A stretch of 64,000 nt of DNA, from the NCBI GenBank assembly GCA_965112735.1, contig OZ218965.1, positions 1,426,001-1,490,000 on the forward strand, in the 5' to 3' direction. The DNA comes from Phaeosaccion multiseriatum (lineage: Eukaryota > Ochrophyta, other classes). The position numbers and the translations under genes are program-made. Numbering within the stretch: position 1 is the stretch's first letter; each line of letters opens with the position of its first letter. A model generated the notes under the pieces. That model was given only the letters and a program-made list of their open reading frames with translations, ran no database searches and was not told where the DNA came from. Shown here in pieces: positions 16,227 through 46,046 of the stretch.

Positions 16227-17121
16227 AAGAATAGAGCGAGCTTACAGCAAACACCACAGTTCTCAAGGCCAGTCCGTCTCTCTGCGTCCGATGCCCAACG
16301 AGCCGTCAATAGAAGCAAGTAAAAATCCAAAAATGGAGTTTATCCCTAACCCTGAATTTATGGTCATAAAAATGAGACATTATTTTTTCGAAGGGCCAAA
16401 ATCGAGGTTTCCGACCGTCATTTTTTTGCGTCCTTGGAGTGAGCATTAGAGCTCATTCTTGACTACACCTCCACGTGCGGATGATGCAATCACTGGTCGC
16501 GTCGTCATTTGAGGGCGATGCCAAAAACAGGTTAATGTCATATTCTCGTCGGCGCCTCACACGACGAAGGCATCAGTGGATTGCATCATCCACACGTGGA
16601 GACGTAGTTGAGAGTGAGCTCAAACTCCAATTCTAAGGACGAAAAAAAATGACCGTCGGAAACCTCGATTCCGGCCCTTCGAAAAAAATAATGTCCTATT
16701 TGTATGACCTTAATTATGACATTAATCAGGGTTAGGGTTATAGAAGTCAATTCAATAAAATGAGCATGAGGGGGAATATGGTCAACTTCGTGTGGGGGCT
16801 GCGGAGGGCAAGAGCACATCGCATTTCCCTGCCTCCCCTGTCCCCCCCCCCCCTTAAGGCTGCCCTTGCCTGTCCTGCTGCAACTGTTACTGTTGGCGCC
16901 TCCTCCCTGCTCACTCTCCTTGCCGCCACCGGTGCAAACAACAACCCCCCTGTCCTCCCCCGGGCTGCTTCCCTTGAGGAGTCGAAACATCAATCCCACA
17001 GTAATAGCTCCTCCCTCCACCTCACGGCAAGGTCGTCCGACGTCTGCTATCGTTCTATTCTTTCCACCGTTCCATCGTTCCATCGTCCTCGCCTGACCGA
17101 CCTCCATCATCCCTCAGTCCC
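16227..17121. other. Spacer carrying a fold-back element
   Basis: AT-richer than its surroundings, with no protein-like frame. Most of 16341-16742 is one large inverted repeat, annotated separately. Confidence 0.6.
16341..16742. mobile_element. Fold-back (MITE-like) element, ~400 bp with ~155-base arms
   Basis: The left arm (about 16341-16496) and right arm (about 16574-16742) are imperfect reverse complements around a ~77-base centre. Matching landmarks are TATCCCTAACCCTG at the left tip against CAGGGTTAGGGTTATA at the right tip, the shared GACATTATTTTTTCGAAGGGCC / ATCGAGGTTTCCGAC blocks, and ATGATGCAATCACTGG near the centre. There is no coding capacity and I found no clear target-site duplication. 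The architecture fits a non-autonomous fold-back DNA transposon. Confidence 0.75.
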
Positions 17122-18564
17122 TCAGTCGGGGTAGTAAAACACCTCAAGCCCCTCGGGTAAATCTTCAGGCGGTGGTAAGCTCGTGAAGTCACTCGCGACT
17201 ATAAGCTCCGTCAGGCCGGCAGGTAGATTCTGTAACGGGCACGAGTAGTTCCGTCCCACCTTTAGCGCCCGGAGGGAGGCGGGCAGGTCCAGAGGGTGGT
17301 TAAAGTCATACCCCAGTTCCAACTCCTCTAAACCGCACGGAAGTACCAAGTGCTGATTAAACCGAAGGGTAAACACGATCTTCTTCAGCGAGGCAGGCAG
17401 GGCCAGAGGGAGGTTGAAGGCAGATCCCATCTTCACGTCCTCCACACCACAAGGAAGGACCAGGTGCTGATTGAACCTCGCTGCCGTGTTAAACTTGATC
17501 CTCTTCAGCGAGGAAGGCAGGTCCAGAGGGAGGTTAAAGGCACGCCCCATCTCTACCTCCTCCACACCACAAGGAAGGACCACGTGCTGATTGAACTTCT
17601 TGCCAAATTTGATCTTCTTCAGCGAGGCAGGCAGCGGGTCCAGAGGGAGGTCAAAGTCACCCCCCATCTCCACCTCCTCCACACCATCAGGAAGGACCAT
17701 GTGCTGATTGAAACTCGAGTCCCAGGCAAAACGGATCCTCTTCAGCGAGGCAGGCAGGTCCAGAGGGAGGTTAAAGTCACGCCCCATCGCCACGTCCTCC
17801 ACACCATCAGGAAGGGCGATGGGCTGATTGAAGTGATGCCAAAATTGGATCTTCTTCAGAGAGGCAGGAAGCTCCAGAGGAAGGTTGAAGCCACGCCCCA
17901 TCTCCACCTCCTCCACACCGCAAGGAAGGACCACGTGCTGATTGAAATCCCCGCCAAATGTGACCTTCTTCAGCGAAGCAGGAAGCTCCAGAGGGAAGTT
18001 AAACTCATACCCCATCAGCACCTCCTCCACTGTACTGGGCAGAGCTACGTCGGCCTTATTGAAATAGTCGGAGAAGAACACCTGCTTGACGGATGCTGGT
18101 AGCACCGCCAGGACCTTCGTCACAAGAGCCTCGTCGCCAGTTTTCATGTCCTCGTCCCTCGGATCTTCCCACCGGAGTCCAAGTTTCACAGCCGCCACGG
18201 CAAACGACCCTAGCCCCAATACAACTTCACTCTGCTCGTTCTGCTGCTCTTCCCGCTTCATCCGAATCCTCCCAGACCTTCGAGCCCCCTCCACAGCTGG
18301 TCTTCCCACCTCAGCTATAGTTGCAGCAGTACCACCCGCTCCCTCGGATAAGGAAGGGGCAGGACGACACCTCTCCTCTTCTACCTTTTGCTGCCTCAGC
18401 ATGCTCAGCAAACGAAGCTGAACACATTCAGGCATGGCGCCGCTCATCACCAGAGTGCGGAAGGTGCCCTCATCGACCTCCCTGCACACTCCCCACAGAG
18501 CCTTGTCCGAAGTTAGGCTCGCCACAGTTCTCAAAGCCGCTCTCGCATCCCTATGCTCAGGCAT
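17122..18564 (-). CDS. FNIP-repeat protein, copy 1 (intronless)
   Basis: A single exon of 480 residues. The N-terminal ~150 residues (ARAALRTVASLTSDKALWGVC..., then a basic Ala-rich linker) are shared with the copy at 23493-24950. From about residue 170 there are roughly ten ~23-residue units of the form FNxPLxLPxSLKxIxFG / FNQHVVLPCGVEEVEMG. This is the FNIP repeat, a leucine-rich-repeat relative best known from Dictyostelium and mimiviruses. Such repeats form solenoids that bind proteins. Each unit alternates an ASLKKI-type and a GVEEVEMG-type half. The gene has no introns and almost no low-complexity tracts, unlike its long neighbours. The partner is unknown. Confidence 0.85.
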   Translation of the reverse strand: MPEHRDARAALRTVASLTSDKALWGVCREVDEGTFRTLVMSGAMPECVQLRLLSMLRQQKVEEERCRPAPSLSEGAGGTAATIAEVGRPAVEGARRSGRIRMKREEQQNEQSEVVLGLGSFAVAAVKLGLRWEDPRDEDMKTGDEALVTKVLAVLPASVKQVFFSDYFNKADVALPSTVEEVLMGYEFNFPLELPASLKKVTFGGDFNQHVVLPCGVEEVEMGRGFNLPLELPASLKKIQFWHHFNQPIALPDGVEDVAMGRDFNLPLDLPASLKRIRFAWDSSFNQHMVLPDGVEEVEMGGDFDLPLDPLPASLKKIKFGKKFNQHVVLPCGVEEVEMGRAFNLPLDLPSSLKRIKFNTAARFNQHLVLPCGVEDVKMGSAFNLPLALPASLKKIVFTLRFNQHLVLPCGLEELELGYDFNHPLDLPASLRALKVGRNYSCPLQNLPAGLTELIVASDFTSLPPPEDLPEGLEVFYYPD

Positions 18565-18656
18565 TGCTTCACGAGACTTGTCCGTGACATGTACTCAATT
18601 CTTCATTTATTTTCTTTTTTCTTTTTTATTGACGTCACAGCTGGTGAGAGGAAATT

Positions 18657-18661
<5 letters not shown>

Positions 18662-18720
<59 letters not shown>
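18662..18720 (+). repeat. (TG)n microsatellite
   Basis: About 29 TG units lie between the start of FNIP copy 1 and the adjacent terminal-inverted-repeat element. Confidence 0.95.
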
Positions 18721-18722
<2 letters not shown>

Positions 18723-18730
18723 TCCTTCTT

Positions 18731-18975
18731 CGGCTCCAGGCGAGGTTTCTCGGGCTTTAGGGCCGTAGCCCCCTCCAGGCTTCGGGCTTCTGGCCGCAGG
18801 CCAGTGGTCAGGCTTCAGGCTTCTCAGGCTGGGAGAAAAACGGGGGACTTGGCAGGCTTTTCGCTACTTTCTGCAGGCTTCTGGCCGCAGGCCAGCCGCA
18901 GGCTTCTTACTTTCGGCCGCAGGCCGCCGCAGGCTTCTGCTTTATCGGGGGCCCGAGAAACCTCGCCTGGAGCCG
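18731..18975 (+). mobile_element. MITE-like element A, copy 1 (245 bp, perfect 25-base TIRs)
   Basis: 18731-18755 and 18951-18975 are exact reverse complements, beginning CGGCTCCAGGCGAGG. The interior is made of GGCCGCAGGCC / CAGGCTTCTGG words and has no ORF. A second, nearly identical copy in the same orientation lies at about 22760-23015. No target-site duplication is obvious. Confidence 0.85.
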
Positions 18976-18997
18976 ACGCGCTGTCTGCCCTGGTCAC

Positions 18998-20086
18998 TCA
19001 GTCCTCGCACTCGCAGGGGTGACCATTGGCGTGCACCCACTGCTTCATCTCCTCAAAGGCGGCAGGGGGCATATCCAAGCAATCAGCATATTCGTTTTTC
19101 ACGACTTGTGGGCATGCCCTCCTATCCCAGGGACACATGACCTCCTCCGAGCGGAGCCACTTCAGGACAGAGAGGCTCTTACCGCCACGAACTGCTGCAG
19201 TAGTGACATCTTCATTCCACCCGCACAGCTCCCGTGCGTTTGCATGCAGCCACTGCAGCACTTCCAGATTGCCTTCCGTGGCCGCCCAGAAAGCCCCATC
19301 CCTCCACCCGCTGGAGTTACCTGCCGCCTCCATCTTAGCTCTGACCTTGGGATGGTGCACAAGCATGTCCAACGCGCGAATGCGCCCCGCTCGCACAGCC
19401 CCCACCCACATACCAGACTTAGGAGGGCCCTCAAACTCGTCGGACAGCAGCCACGTAAGAACCTCCACATGGCCGCACTTGCCAGCTTCGAGACAAATGA
19501 AGTGCTGATCCCACGGGGACCGCTCCTTGTTGGGCAGGTCCTCCGCTCGCAGCCATTGGAGGATGCTCAGTGCATGCCTTTCATTCCTCACCGCAGCTAT
19601 GCATACGGCCCAACCCCAGGCACACCCCATGCTGTGAAGAGCCTTGCAAATACGCAAGTCTCCGTACTGTGCCGCAGCCTCAAAAGTCTTCACACTCAGC
19701 TCATACCCGTACTTCCTGGCCCACCTCAAACGTTCCTCAGACTCAACCACACTCCTGATCCGGGTTGTCTTGGCCGGATGAAGACGTCTGTAGTGCTCCT
19801 TCCACTCCTTGCTCACCGCCGCTACGAACAAGTCGTGGCCCCCACCAGTCCACTCCATCACGCTACTGAGCAATACATCCTGGGCCAGAGCCTCTTCACA
19901 AGCTTCGAAGGTCTGAGCATCGCTTCCCTCGCCTCCAGCAAGGTCGGCGGGGCCGGTAGAAGCTACCACAGCGGCACCGGCACCACCGCCTCCATGCAAA
20001 GTCAGACATACTTCCCCTGCCGAGGAGTCGGTGGGTGGAGCTGGCTGGAGCCTTTTGCCGCCATGCTTTCGGCTCGGTACGTCCAT
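18998..20086 (-). CDS. Ankyrin-type repeat protein with F-box-like N-terminus, copy 1
   Basis: A single exon of 362 residues from the ATG at 20086. The N-terminal domain (LLSSVMEWTGGGHDLFVAAV, then SKEWKEHYRRLHP) resembles an F-box-like helix bundle. It is followed by degenerate ~33-residue ankyrin units rich in Trp: LRWARKYGYELS, LQWLRAEDLP, LTWLLSDEF, LQWLHANAREL, LKWLRSEEVMCPW, and a terminal WVHANGHPCECED. Such Trp-rich ankyrin repeats are common in stramenopiles and in giant viruses of protists. The gene is about 60% identical by eye to the divergent gene at 20677-21711. An in-frame ATG at 20266 exists, but its added residues are not conserved in the paralogue. Likely role: protein binding, perhaps as an E3-ligase adaptor (inference). 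Confidence 0.8.
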   Translation of the reverse strand: MDVPSRKHGGKRLQPAPPTDSSAGEVCLTLHGGGGAGAAVVASTGPADLAGGEGSDAQTFEACEEALAQDVLLSSVMEWTGGGHDLFVAAVSKEWKEHYRRLHPAKTTRIRSVVESEERLRWARKYGYELSVKTFEAAAQYGDLRICKALHSMGCAWGWAVCIAAVRNERHALSILQWLRAEDLPNKERSPWDQHFICLEAGKCGHVEVLTWLLSDEFEGPPKSGMWVGAVRAGRIRALDMLVHHPKVRAKMEAAGNSSGWRDGAFWAATEGNLEVLQWLHANARELCGWNEDVTTAAVRGGKSLSVLKWLRSEEVMCPWDRRACPQVVKNEYADCLDMPPAAFEEMKQWVHANGHPCECED

Positions 20087-20676
20087 GTCTTCTGCGGTCC
20101 CACTCTGGATGACTGGTTGGCACGTATGATGTGCGGTGTGGGGCAGGTGATGGGGGGGAAGAAGCCTTTTAGCTTTCCTCAGCGAAGCCTGGTACGACGA
20201 GAGAAGAGAAGGGGGAGGGGGATTGACAGGACGGAAATGACACGCAGTGTGAGGAAAAGGCGGCATCGGTACCTCCCCTGCTGTTGGGCCTTTGCCGAGA
20301 CCCCCCCCGAAGAGCCGAAGAGAAGGGGAGGGGATGGAAGCTGAATTCGATGGACTCGATCACCATCTCTCCGCACGGCCTCGACTGCTCTAAGTCTCCT
20401 CCAGCCTGCACTCTTCAGCGCCACACTCCTACCTGCAGCTTGGTGGAAAACGGTGCGTGGAGAGTGAGTTGAGAGGGATACAAGGCAAGTTGGTCGTTCA
20501 GCGTCGGCCTGGTAGTGGACATCTGTAGTCGCCACACGACCCGAAGAGACGGAGCGAGCGCGGGGCCGGCGCAAACAAGGCCGCCATTGCTGCATGATGG
20601 CACAGAGAAGGTGGGGCCATTAGTCACTTCTTTGAAGCGCTGCAGATACTCTGGCGAAGTGGGCAACACACACGCC
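20087..20676. promoter_or_regulatory. Bidirectional intergenic region of the divergent ankyrin pair
   Basis: 590 bases separate the two divergent start codons and must hold the promoters of both genes. No clear TATA box or repeat stands out. Confidence 0.45.
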
Positions 20677-21711
20677 ATGGCAGAGGCAGAGGATGCCTCC
20701 AAGAGGCAGCGCCTGGGCACGGAGGAAGGTGTGACAAGTTGTACCGCGGAGACTGCCGAGGGAGAAGGTGCTGTGCAGGAGACCTACGTGGCCAGTGCCA
20801 AGGCCCTGGGAATGGAGGAGGTCCTGCAGAAAATCATGCCCCTTGTGGGGAAGGGCCGCCACGTCTTCACCGCCACCGTATGTAGGGAATGGAAAGAGCA
20901 CTACAGCGTGGCCCACCCTTCAGCCGAGACTTCCCTTGCAAGCGTGGTGGAGTCTGTCAGGTGCTTGCGGTGGGCCAAGGAGAAATGTGGGTACGAGCTG
21001 AGTGTGGACACTTTCAGAGCGGCGGCAGAGTACGGAGATGTGAGCGTGTGCGAGGAGCTTCACCACATGCACTGCCCCTGGGATACAACGGCCTGTAGGG
21101 CGGCTGTGAGGAATGCTAGGCATGGACTGCGTATTCTCCAATGGCTGCATGGACTGCGTTTTCTCCAGTGGCTGCGATCCGAGGACCTGCCCAACGAGGA
21201 GCAAGGTCCTTGGTCACAGGATTGGGTCGGGTACTCAGCTGGCGAGTGCGGCAATGTGGAGGCTCTTACGTGGCTGCTGTCCGACGAGTTTGAGGGCCCT
21301 CCTCAATATTATATGTGGAAGGGGGCTGTAAAGGGGGGGTGCATTCGCGCGTTGGACATGCTTGTGCACCATCCGAAGGTAGCTGAGATGGGGGCGGCTG
21401 TGGGATGGACGAGGGGGGCTCTCTGGGCGGCCCAGGAAGGCAATCTGGAAGTGCTGCAGTGGCTGCATGCAAACGCACGGGAGCTGTGCACGTGGGATGA
21501 AAATGTCACTACTGCAGCAACAAAGTGGGGGAGCCTCTCTGTCCTGAAGTGGCTCCGCTCGGAGGAGGTCATGTGTCCCTGGAACGAGCGCGCATGCCAA
21601 CAGTACTGGAAAGACGCATATGGTGATGACTGGGATATGCCCCCTGCCGCTTTTGAGGAGATGAAGCAGTGGGTGCACGCCAATGGTCACCCCTGCGACT
21701 GCGAGGACTGA
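20677..21711 (+). CDS. Ankyrin-type repeat protein with F-box-like N-terminus, copy 2
   Basis: A single exon of 344 residues starting MAEAEDASKRQRLG. It matches the divergent copy along its length: TATVCREWKEHYSVAHP, CLRWAKEKCGYELSVDTF, LTWLLSDEFEGPP, IRALDMLVHHPK, LQWLHANARELC, LKWLRSEEVMCPW and the ending WVHANGHPCDCED. It carries an extra short internal duplication, LRILQWLHGLRFLQWL (about residues 149-164), that copy 1 lacks. It is intronless and free of microsatellites. The role is presumably protein-protein interaction; the substrate is unknown. Confidence 0.82.
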   Translation: MAEAEDASKRQRLGTEEGVTSCTAETAEGEGAVQETYVASAKALGMEEVLQKIMPLVGKGRHVFTATVCREWKEHYSVAHPSAETSLASVVESVRCLRWAKEKCGYELSVDTFRAAAEYGDVSVCEELHHMHCPWDTTACRAAVRNARHGLRILQWLHGLRFLQWLRSEDLPNEEQGPWSQDWVGYSAGECGNVEALTWLLSDEFEGPPQYYMWKGAVKGGCIRALDMLVHHPKVAEMGAAVGWTRGALWAAQEGNLEVLQWLHANARELCTWDENVTTAATKWGSLSVLKWLRSEEVMCPWNERACQQYWKDAYGDDWDMPPAAFEEMKQWVHANGHPCDCED

Positions 21712-22759
21712 CTGGCAGGAAGCGTTTCGAGATGGAGGCAGGACGGGTAGGAAGGGAGGCGGCCCTGAGAAGGCGGCGACAGCCTCTTCGAATAGGGGGG
21801 GCAACAAGTCGAGGTGAGCGGGGCGGATGGGAGTGCTCTCTGGCTTGGCGGTGCTTTCGAGGTTACCGAATGCCCATCTGCTGCTTGTTCTGCTGCTATC
21901 TGTTCTCTGATCCTCTTCCCTGCCCCCTTCCCCGCCTCTGCCTGCCCCCTCTTGCCCCGACCCCACAGCCCGTCGCCCAGACCGACCCAGCCCCCTTTGG
22001 CTGCTCCACTCGAGCAAGACGGTGGTGCTTCAGGGATGATGCAAGCACGGGGTACACACGTCAGATGGGGGCAGCGCGGGCGGGGCAGCTGAGCGAAGCC
22101 GCAGAGGAGATGAAGAAGGACGGGAGGAAGAAGGAGGAGGCGGAGAGGAAGAGGAATGAGGTCCAGGATGAGACTGAGACGGAGGGGGGACAGAAGCGGA
22201 AGGCAGTCTGTATGATAGGGGTGTTATTTTTGCAAAGTGGAGTTGGGGGTGGGTGAATAGTGGTGGTGCCCCACTATTGCTATTGCATGCGCTCCTCCAG
22301 AGCGTTTGGGAGTGGAGCAGGGCAGAGCATTGCGGCCCTGGCTTTGGGGAAGGCGCCCACCCGCCCGTGCAGAGCAGCGAGGCAAGCGGAATGGGCCAGG
22401 CCTTGTGGGGGCATGCGTGATTAGGGTTAAGGCAATGAAGAGCTCACACAATAGACTTCCTGCTTGGCGCTCTCCGCGGGGGGTTGAATAAGGGCAGCAG
22501 TAGAAGATGAGAAAGGGGAAGGGCGTTTCGAATAAGTCATTGGAGAGGGGTGCGTGGCACTGCTCGACCAAAGGCTTCGCAGAGGGAAAGGGCCAAGTCA
22601 AACTGTCTATATATTATACGTACGTGTTAAGCTTTATGGTATCCATTGATTCGGCTGGAAGAAGAAGCACACTTCTCACAAAGAGAGAGGGGCTGAAGTG
22701 AAGCCCCTTTCTATGGCACCGTGTGCGAAACAAGACGATGCTTGACGCAGGAGGGGCCG
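21712..22759. other. Spacer, no convincing gene
   Basis: An open frame through about 22088-22205 encodes a charged helix-like stretch (QLSEAAEEMKKDGRKKEEAERK), preceded by a CCCCACAG acceptor-like site at about 21968. I could not connect it to other exons, so it is not called. Confidence 0.4.
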
Positions 22760-23015
22760 CGCTTCGGCGGCGAGGTTTCTCGGGCTTTAGGCTTCTGGGC
22801 CGTAGCCCCCTCCAGGCTTCGGGCTTCTGGCCGCAGGCCAGTGGTCAGGCTTCAGGCTTCTCAGGCTGGGAGAAAAATGGGGGACTTGGCAGGCTTTTCG
22901 CTACTTTCTGCAGGCTTCTGGCCGCAGGCCAGCCGCAGGCTTCTTACTTTCGGCCGCAGGCCGCCGCAGGCTTCTGCTTTATCGGGGGGGGCCCGAGAAA
23001 CCTCGCCTGGAGCCG
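22760..23015 (+). mobile_element. MITE-like element A, copy 2
   Basis: Nearly identical to 18731-18975 and in the same orientation. The right TIR (22991-23015) is intact. The left TIR is eroded (intact from about 22769, GGCGAGGTTTCTCGGGC), and an extra GGCTTCTGG-type insertion follows it. Confidence 0.85.
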
Positions 23016-23492
23016 ACCTTCTCTACAGATAGCAGTCTACCAATTCAAACACTGCTAACCAACCTCGCTGTGCACCATCTGCCCGCAGGGGAAGGGGGTG
23101 GGGGAGGCAGACCCGCAACAACCAGACAAGAGAGGGAGTGATCAAATATGCATCTGAGTCGGCGACCTTCGGTGCAGTGACGGATCAGTATGTATTGCCC
23201 CTGACTGAGCTGACTACCCTCAGCACTGCCAACATGCTTCACACGGAAACCTTCCCCAAAGGCTCACCCTATTCCTACTCAGACCAAAAGATAGAGGGGC
23301 AGACACGCACTTGGAGAAACCGCCGTGTCCATATGACAGGGGAGTGGGGCGACGCTCTTCAGGCAGGAAGTGCCCTGACTTGGCCAATCTCACTCCCAAA
23401 GTCCCCCTCCCCTCCTCCTCTTCTCGGCCCTGTCCTTCTACCGCCATCGTCCTCTTCCTCTCACCGTCCTCAGCCGAGTCGCATCATCCTTT
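23016..23492. other. Spacer before FNIP copy 2
   Basis: No feature recognised beyond mixed, moderately pyrimidine-rich sequence; probably the 3' UTR of the minus-strand FNIP gene. Confidence 0.4.
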
Positions 23493-24950
23493 TTAGTAGA
23501 GAAAGAGCTTCATCCCTTCGGGTCGATCTGCAGGCAACCGACATTTCCCCCCAACTGTGAGCCTCTTCAGGCCAGCAGGTAGGCTCTCCACAGGGCAGGT
23601 GTAATTCGGTCCGAACTTCAGAGCCTGCAAAGAAGCAGGCAGGGCCAAAGGGAGGTCAAAGTGACCCCCCATCTTCACGTCCTCCATACCGCAAGGAAGC
23701 ACCATGTGATGATTGAACTTCGAGTTCCAAGTAAAACGAATCCTCTTGAGCGAGGCAGGCAGGTCCAGAGGGAGACTAAAGTCACATCCCATCGCCACCT
23801 CCTCCACACCGCACGGAAGGACCACGTGCTGATTGAACCTTGCGCCAAAAATGACCTCCTTCAGCGAGGCAGGGAGATCCAGAGGCAAGTTGAAGTCATC
23901 CCCCATGTGCACCTCCTCCACACCGCACGGAAGGACCACGTGCTGATTGAATCTCGCGCCAAATTTGATCTTCTTCAGTGAGGCGGGCAGGTCTAGAGGG
24001 TGGTTAAACTCATACCCCATCTCCACCTCCTCCACACCACAAGGAAGGACCACCTGTTGTTTGAACCTCCCGCCAAACGTGATCTTCTTCAGAGAGGTAG
24101 GCAGATCCAGAGGGAGGTCGAAGTCACCCCCCATACGCAGCTCTTCCAATCCAGAAGGAAGGACCACGTGATGGTTAAAGTGAAGGCCGAATTGCACCTT
24201 CTTCAGAGAGGCAGGCAGTACAACGCTTCGGTTGAACACCCCCCCAAATCGGATCCTCTTCAGGGACGAAGGGAGGTCCAGAGCGCGGTCAAAGTTCCCA
24301 CCCATCTCAAACTCCTCCACACCACAAGGAAGGACCATGGGCTGGTTGAATCTCTCGCCGAATTTGACCTTCTTCAGCGAGGCAGGAAGCAAGACCTTCT
24401 TATTGAAGGCTTCTCCGAACGTGATTTCTTCCACTGTGGCAGGTATACACACGTTGCGCTGATTGAAAAAGGCGGAGAAGATCACACGCTTGACTGATGC
24501 TGGCAACAGCGCCAGTACCCTTGGAACAAGCGCCTCGTCTGCAGTTTTCATACCCTCGTCTTTCCGATCTTTCCAACCAAGGCCAAGCTTCACAGCCGCC
24601 ACGCGAAAATACCCTACCACATTCACCTGCTGGTCCTGCAGCTCCGCCTGCTTCGCCCGAATCCGCCCAGACCTTCGAGCCCCCTCCACAGCCGGCCTTT
24701 TAGCCGCAGCAGCAGCACCCGCTCCCTCGGATAAGGAAGATGCTGGAGGACGACACCTCTCCTCTTCTCCCTTCTGCTGCCTCAGTCTGCTCAGCATACT
24801 GAGTTGAACACATTCAGGCATGGCGCCGTTGATCACCAAAATGCGGGAGGTTCCCTCATCGACCTCCCTGCACACTCCCCACAGAGCCTTGTCCGAAGTT
24901 AGGCTCGCCACAGTTCTCAAAGCCGCTCTCGCCGACTTGGGCTCAGGCAT
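23493..24950 (-). CDS. FNIP-repeat protein, copy 2 (intronless)
   Basis: A single exon of 485 residues. The N-terminus (ARAALRTVASLTSDKALWGVC, AMPECVQLSMLSRLRQQKGEEE, then VEGARRSGRIRAKQ) is clearly paralogous to the gene at 17122-18564. The repeat region runs from about residue 165 to 470 with units such as FNQPMVLPCGVEEFEMG, FDLPLDLPTSLKKITFG and FNHHVVLPSGLEELRMG. The order and number of units differ from copy 1, as expected if repeats are gained and lost. It has no introns and no microsatellites. The function is unknown; a solenoid for protein binding is likely from the family. Confidence 0.85.
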   Translation of the reverse strand: MPEPKSARAALRTVASLTSDKALWGVCREVDEGTSRILVINGAMPECVQLSMLSRLRQQKGEEERCRPPASSLSEGAGAAAAAKRPAVEGARRSGRIRAKQAELQDQQVNVVGYFRVAAVKLGLGWKDRKDEGMKTADEALVPRVLALLPASVKRVIFSAFFNQRNVCIPATVEEITFGEAFNKKVLLPASLKKVKFGERFNQPMVLPCGVEEFEMGGNFDRALDLPSSLKRIRFGGVFNRSVVLPASLKKVQFGLHFNHHVVLPSGLEELRMGGDFDLPLDLPTSLKKITFGGRFKQQVVLPCGVEEVEMGYEFNHPLDLPASLKKIKFGARFNQHVVLPCGVEEVHMGDDFNLPLDLPASLKEVIFGARFNQHVVLPCGVEEVAMGCDFSLPLDLPASLKRIRFTWNSKFNHHMVLPCGMEDVKMGGHFDLPLALPASLQALKFGPNYTCPVESLPAGLKRLTVGGKCRLPADRPEGMKLFLY

Positions 24951-25278
24951 TTATGCTTTTGTGCTAAAAAAAAAAGAGGAATCACCTGAGAACTGAAACT
25001 GAAAGTGATAGAATCCCATGGGGTGGTTCACAGATGACAATTGTCCGGCGGCTGAAACGTCTTCAAATATCTCCTCTTTTTCTCCTACTTCGAGCGAAGA
25101 AGTAGTACTTTTCGTCTCTTCTTGCTCTTCTCCCACAGACTTAAGTGTAACTGGGAATGGCTCTTCTCCTTATAAGGCTCTTCAAGAGACAAGGCCTGGA
25201 CAAGGAGCTTCTGTTGGAGCCACACGTGCGCACTTGATTGGTCTAACAAGCCTTTGTTTTTGTTCTTTTCTTCTGGCC

Positions 25279-44995
<19,717 letters not shown>

Positions 44996-45357
44996 GAAGC
45001 CGACGGACTGTGGCCTTGCTTCCAAGGCGGTGTGTGTGTGTGTGTGGGTGGGTGGGTAGTGGCTTTGGAGCTTGGAACCTTTGACTTGCCATCGACTCTC
45101 CTTGGTGCGAGCGTGTGCCTTTTGCTGTCAAGTGTGCTACTACTCGCTCCTGTGAGTGAGTGAGTGAGTGAGTGAGTGAGTGAGTGAGTGAGTGAGTGAG
45201 TGAGTGAGTGAGTGAGTGAGTGAGTGAGTGAGTGAGTGAGTGAGTGAGTGAGTGAGTGAGTGAGTGAGTGAGTGAGTGAGTGAGTGAGTGAGTGAGTGAG
45301 TGAGTGAGTGAGTGAGTGAGTGAGTGGGAGGGGGGGGGGGTGGGGCTCTGCAGGGGC

Positions 45358-45478
45358 GGTAGACCCTCTCTCTCTCTCTCTCTCTTAGACCAACAGCTTT
45401 TACGCCAAGGCACACAGCGGGGCGGTAGACCCTCTCTCTCTCTCTTAGACCAACAGCTTTTACGCCAAGGCACACAGC
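45358..45478 (+). repeat. Tandem duplication of a ~58-base block
   Basis: Two copies of a block that begins GGCGGTAGACC, continues with (CT)n and CTTAG, and ends ACCAACAGC...CAAGGCACACAGC. They differ mainly in CT repeat number. The block looks like a 3' splice site followed by exon-like sequence. Confidence 0.85.
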
Positions 45479-45846
45479 TGGCTCTGTTACGTACTACTTG
45501 TACGAAGTATGTGACCAAGAGCGCAAATCTTACCGAGGTCCCAGACGGTCCTCGTTTTCCCTCCTCCTGCACACGCACGTAATACTACGAAGTACACATA
45601 AACCATTGCTAATGTTTACAAAGTCTGTATCGATAAAGTCTATTATTACAAAGTCTATATTGATGACCGGCTTAAAATCCCATAAATACAAATAATTACA
45701 CCCACCGAGCAAGTGTTTGCAGCGCCCTTTCTTTCCCTACCCGGCAGCTAAGAGACTGCCTCTCCTGAACGCACTCACGCTGTTGAAGCCCCCCATGACT
45801 CCATCCACGTGGTGATCCCCGCCCTTCCCTTTCCTCCCCTGCTCTT

Positions 45847-46046
45847 CGGCTCCTGACATACTTCTGAGACAGGCCAGCCCAGAAGCAGGAAGCAGGCCGG
45901 CTGGCGCCGGCCAGAAGCAGGAACCAGCCTTGGCCCTCATCATTGCCTTATTAAAAGGCTTTCCCCCAGAACCTGGAACCTGCCTGGCCGGCTGGCGCCG
46001 GCCAGAAGCAGGAAGCAGGGTCGCCTCAGAAGCATGTCAGGGGCCG
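45847..46046. mobile_element. MITE-like element B (~200 bp, ~24-base TIRs)
   Basis: 45847-45870 and 46023-46046 are imperfect inverted repeats starting CGGC(T/C)CCTGACAT. The interior holds two direct copies of an 18-base GC-rich word (45895-45912 and 45986-46003) with CCAGAAGCAGGAA flanks. The outer CGGCTCC matches the ends of element A, suggesting a shared superfamily. Confidence 0.7.

Noticed and set aside
16727-16742. Telomere-like GGGTTAGGGTTA
   Set aside because: Only two units, and they are mirrored in the other arm of the fold-back element, so they belong to that element.
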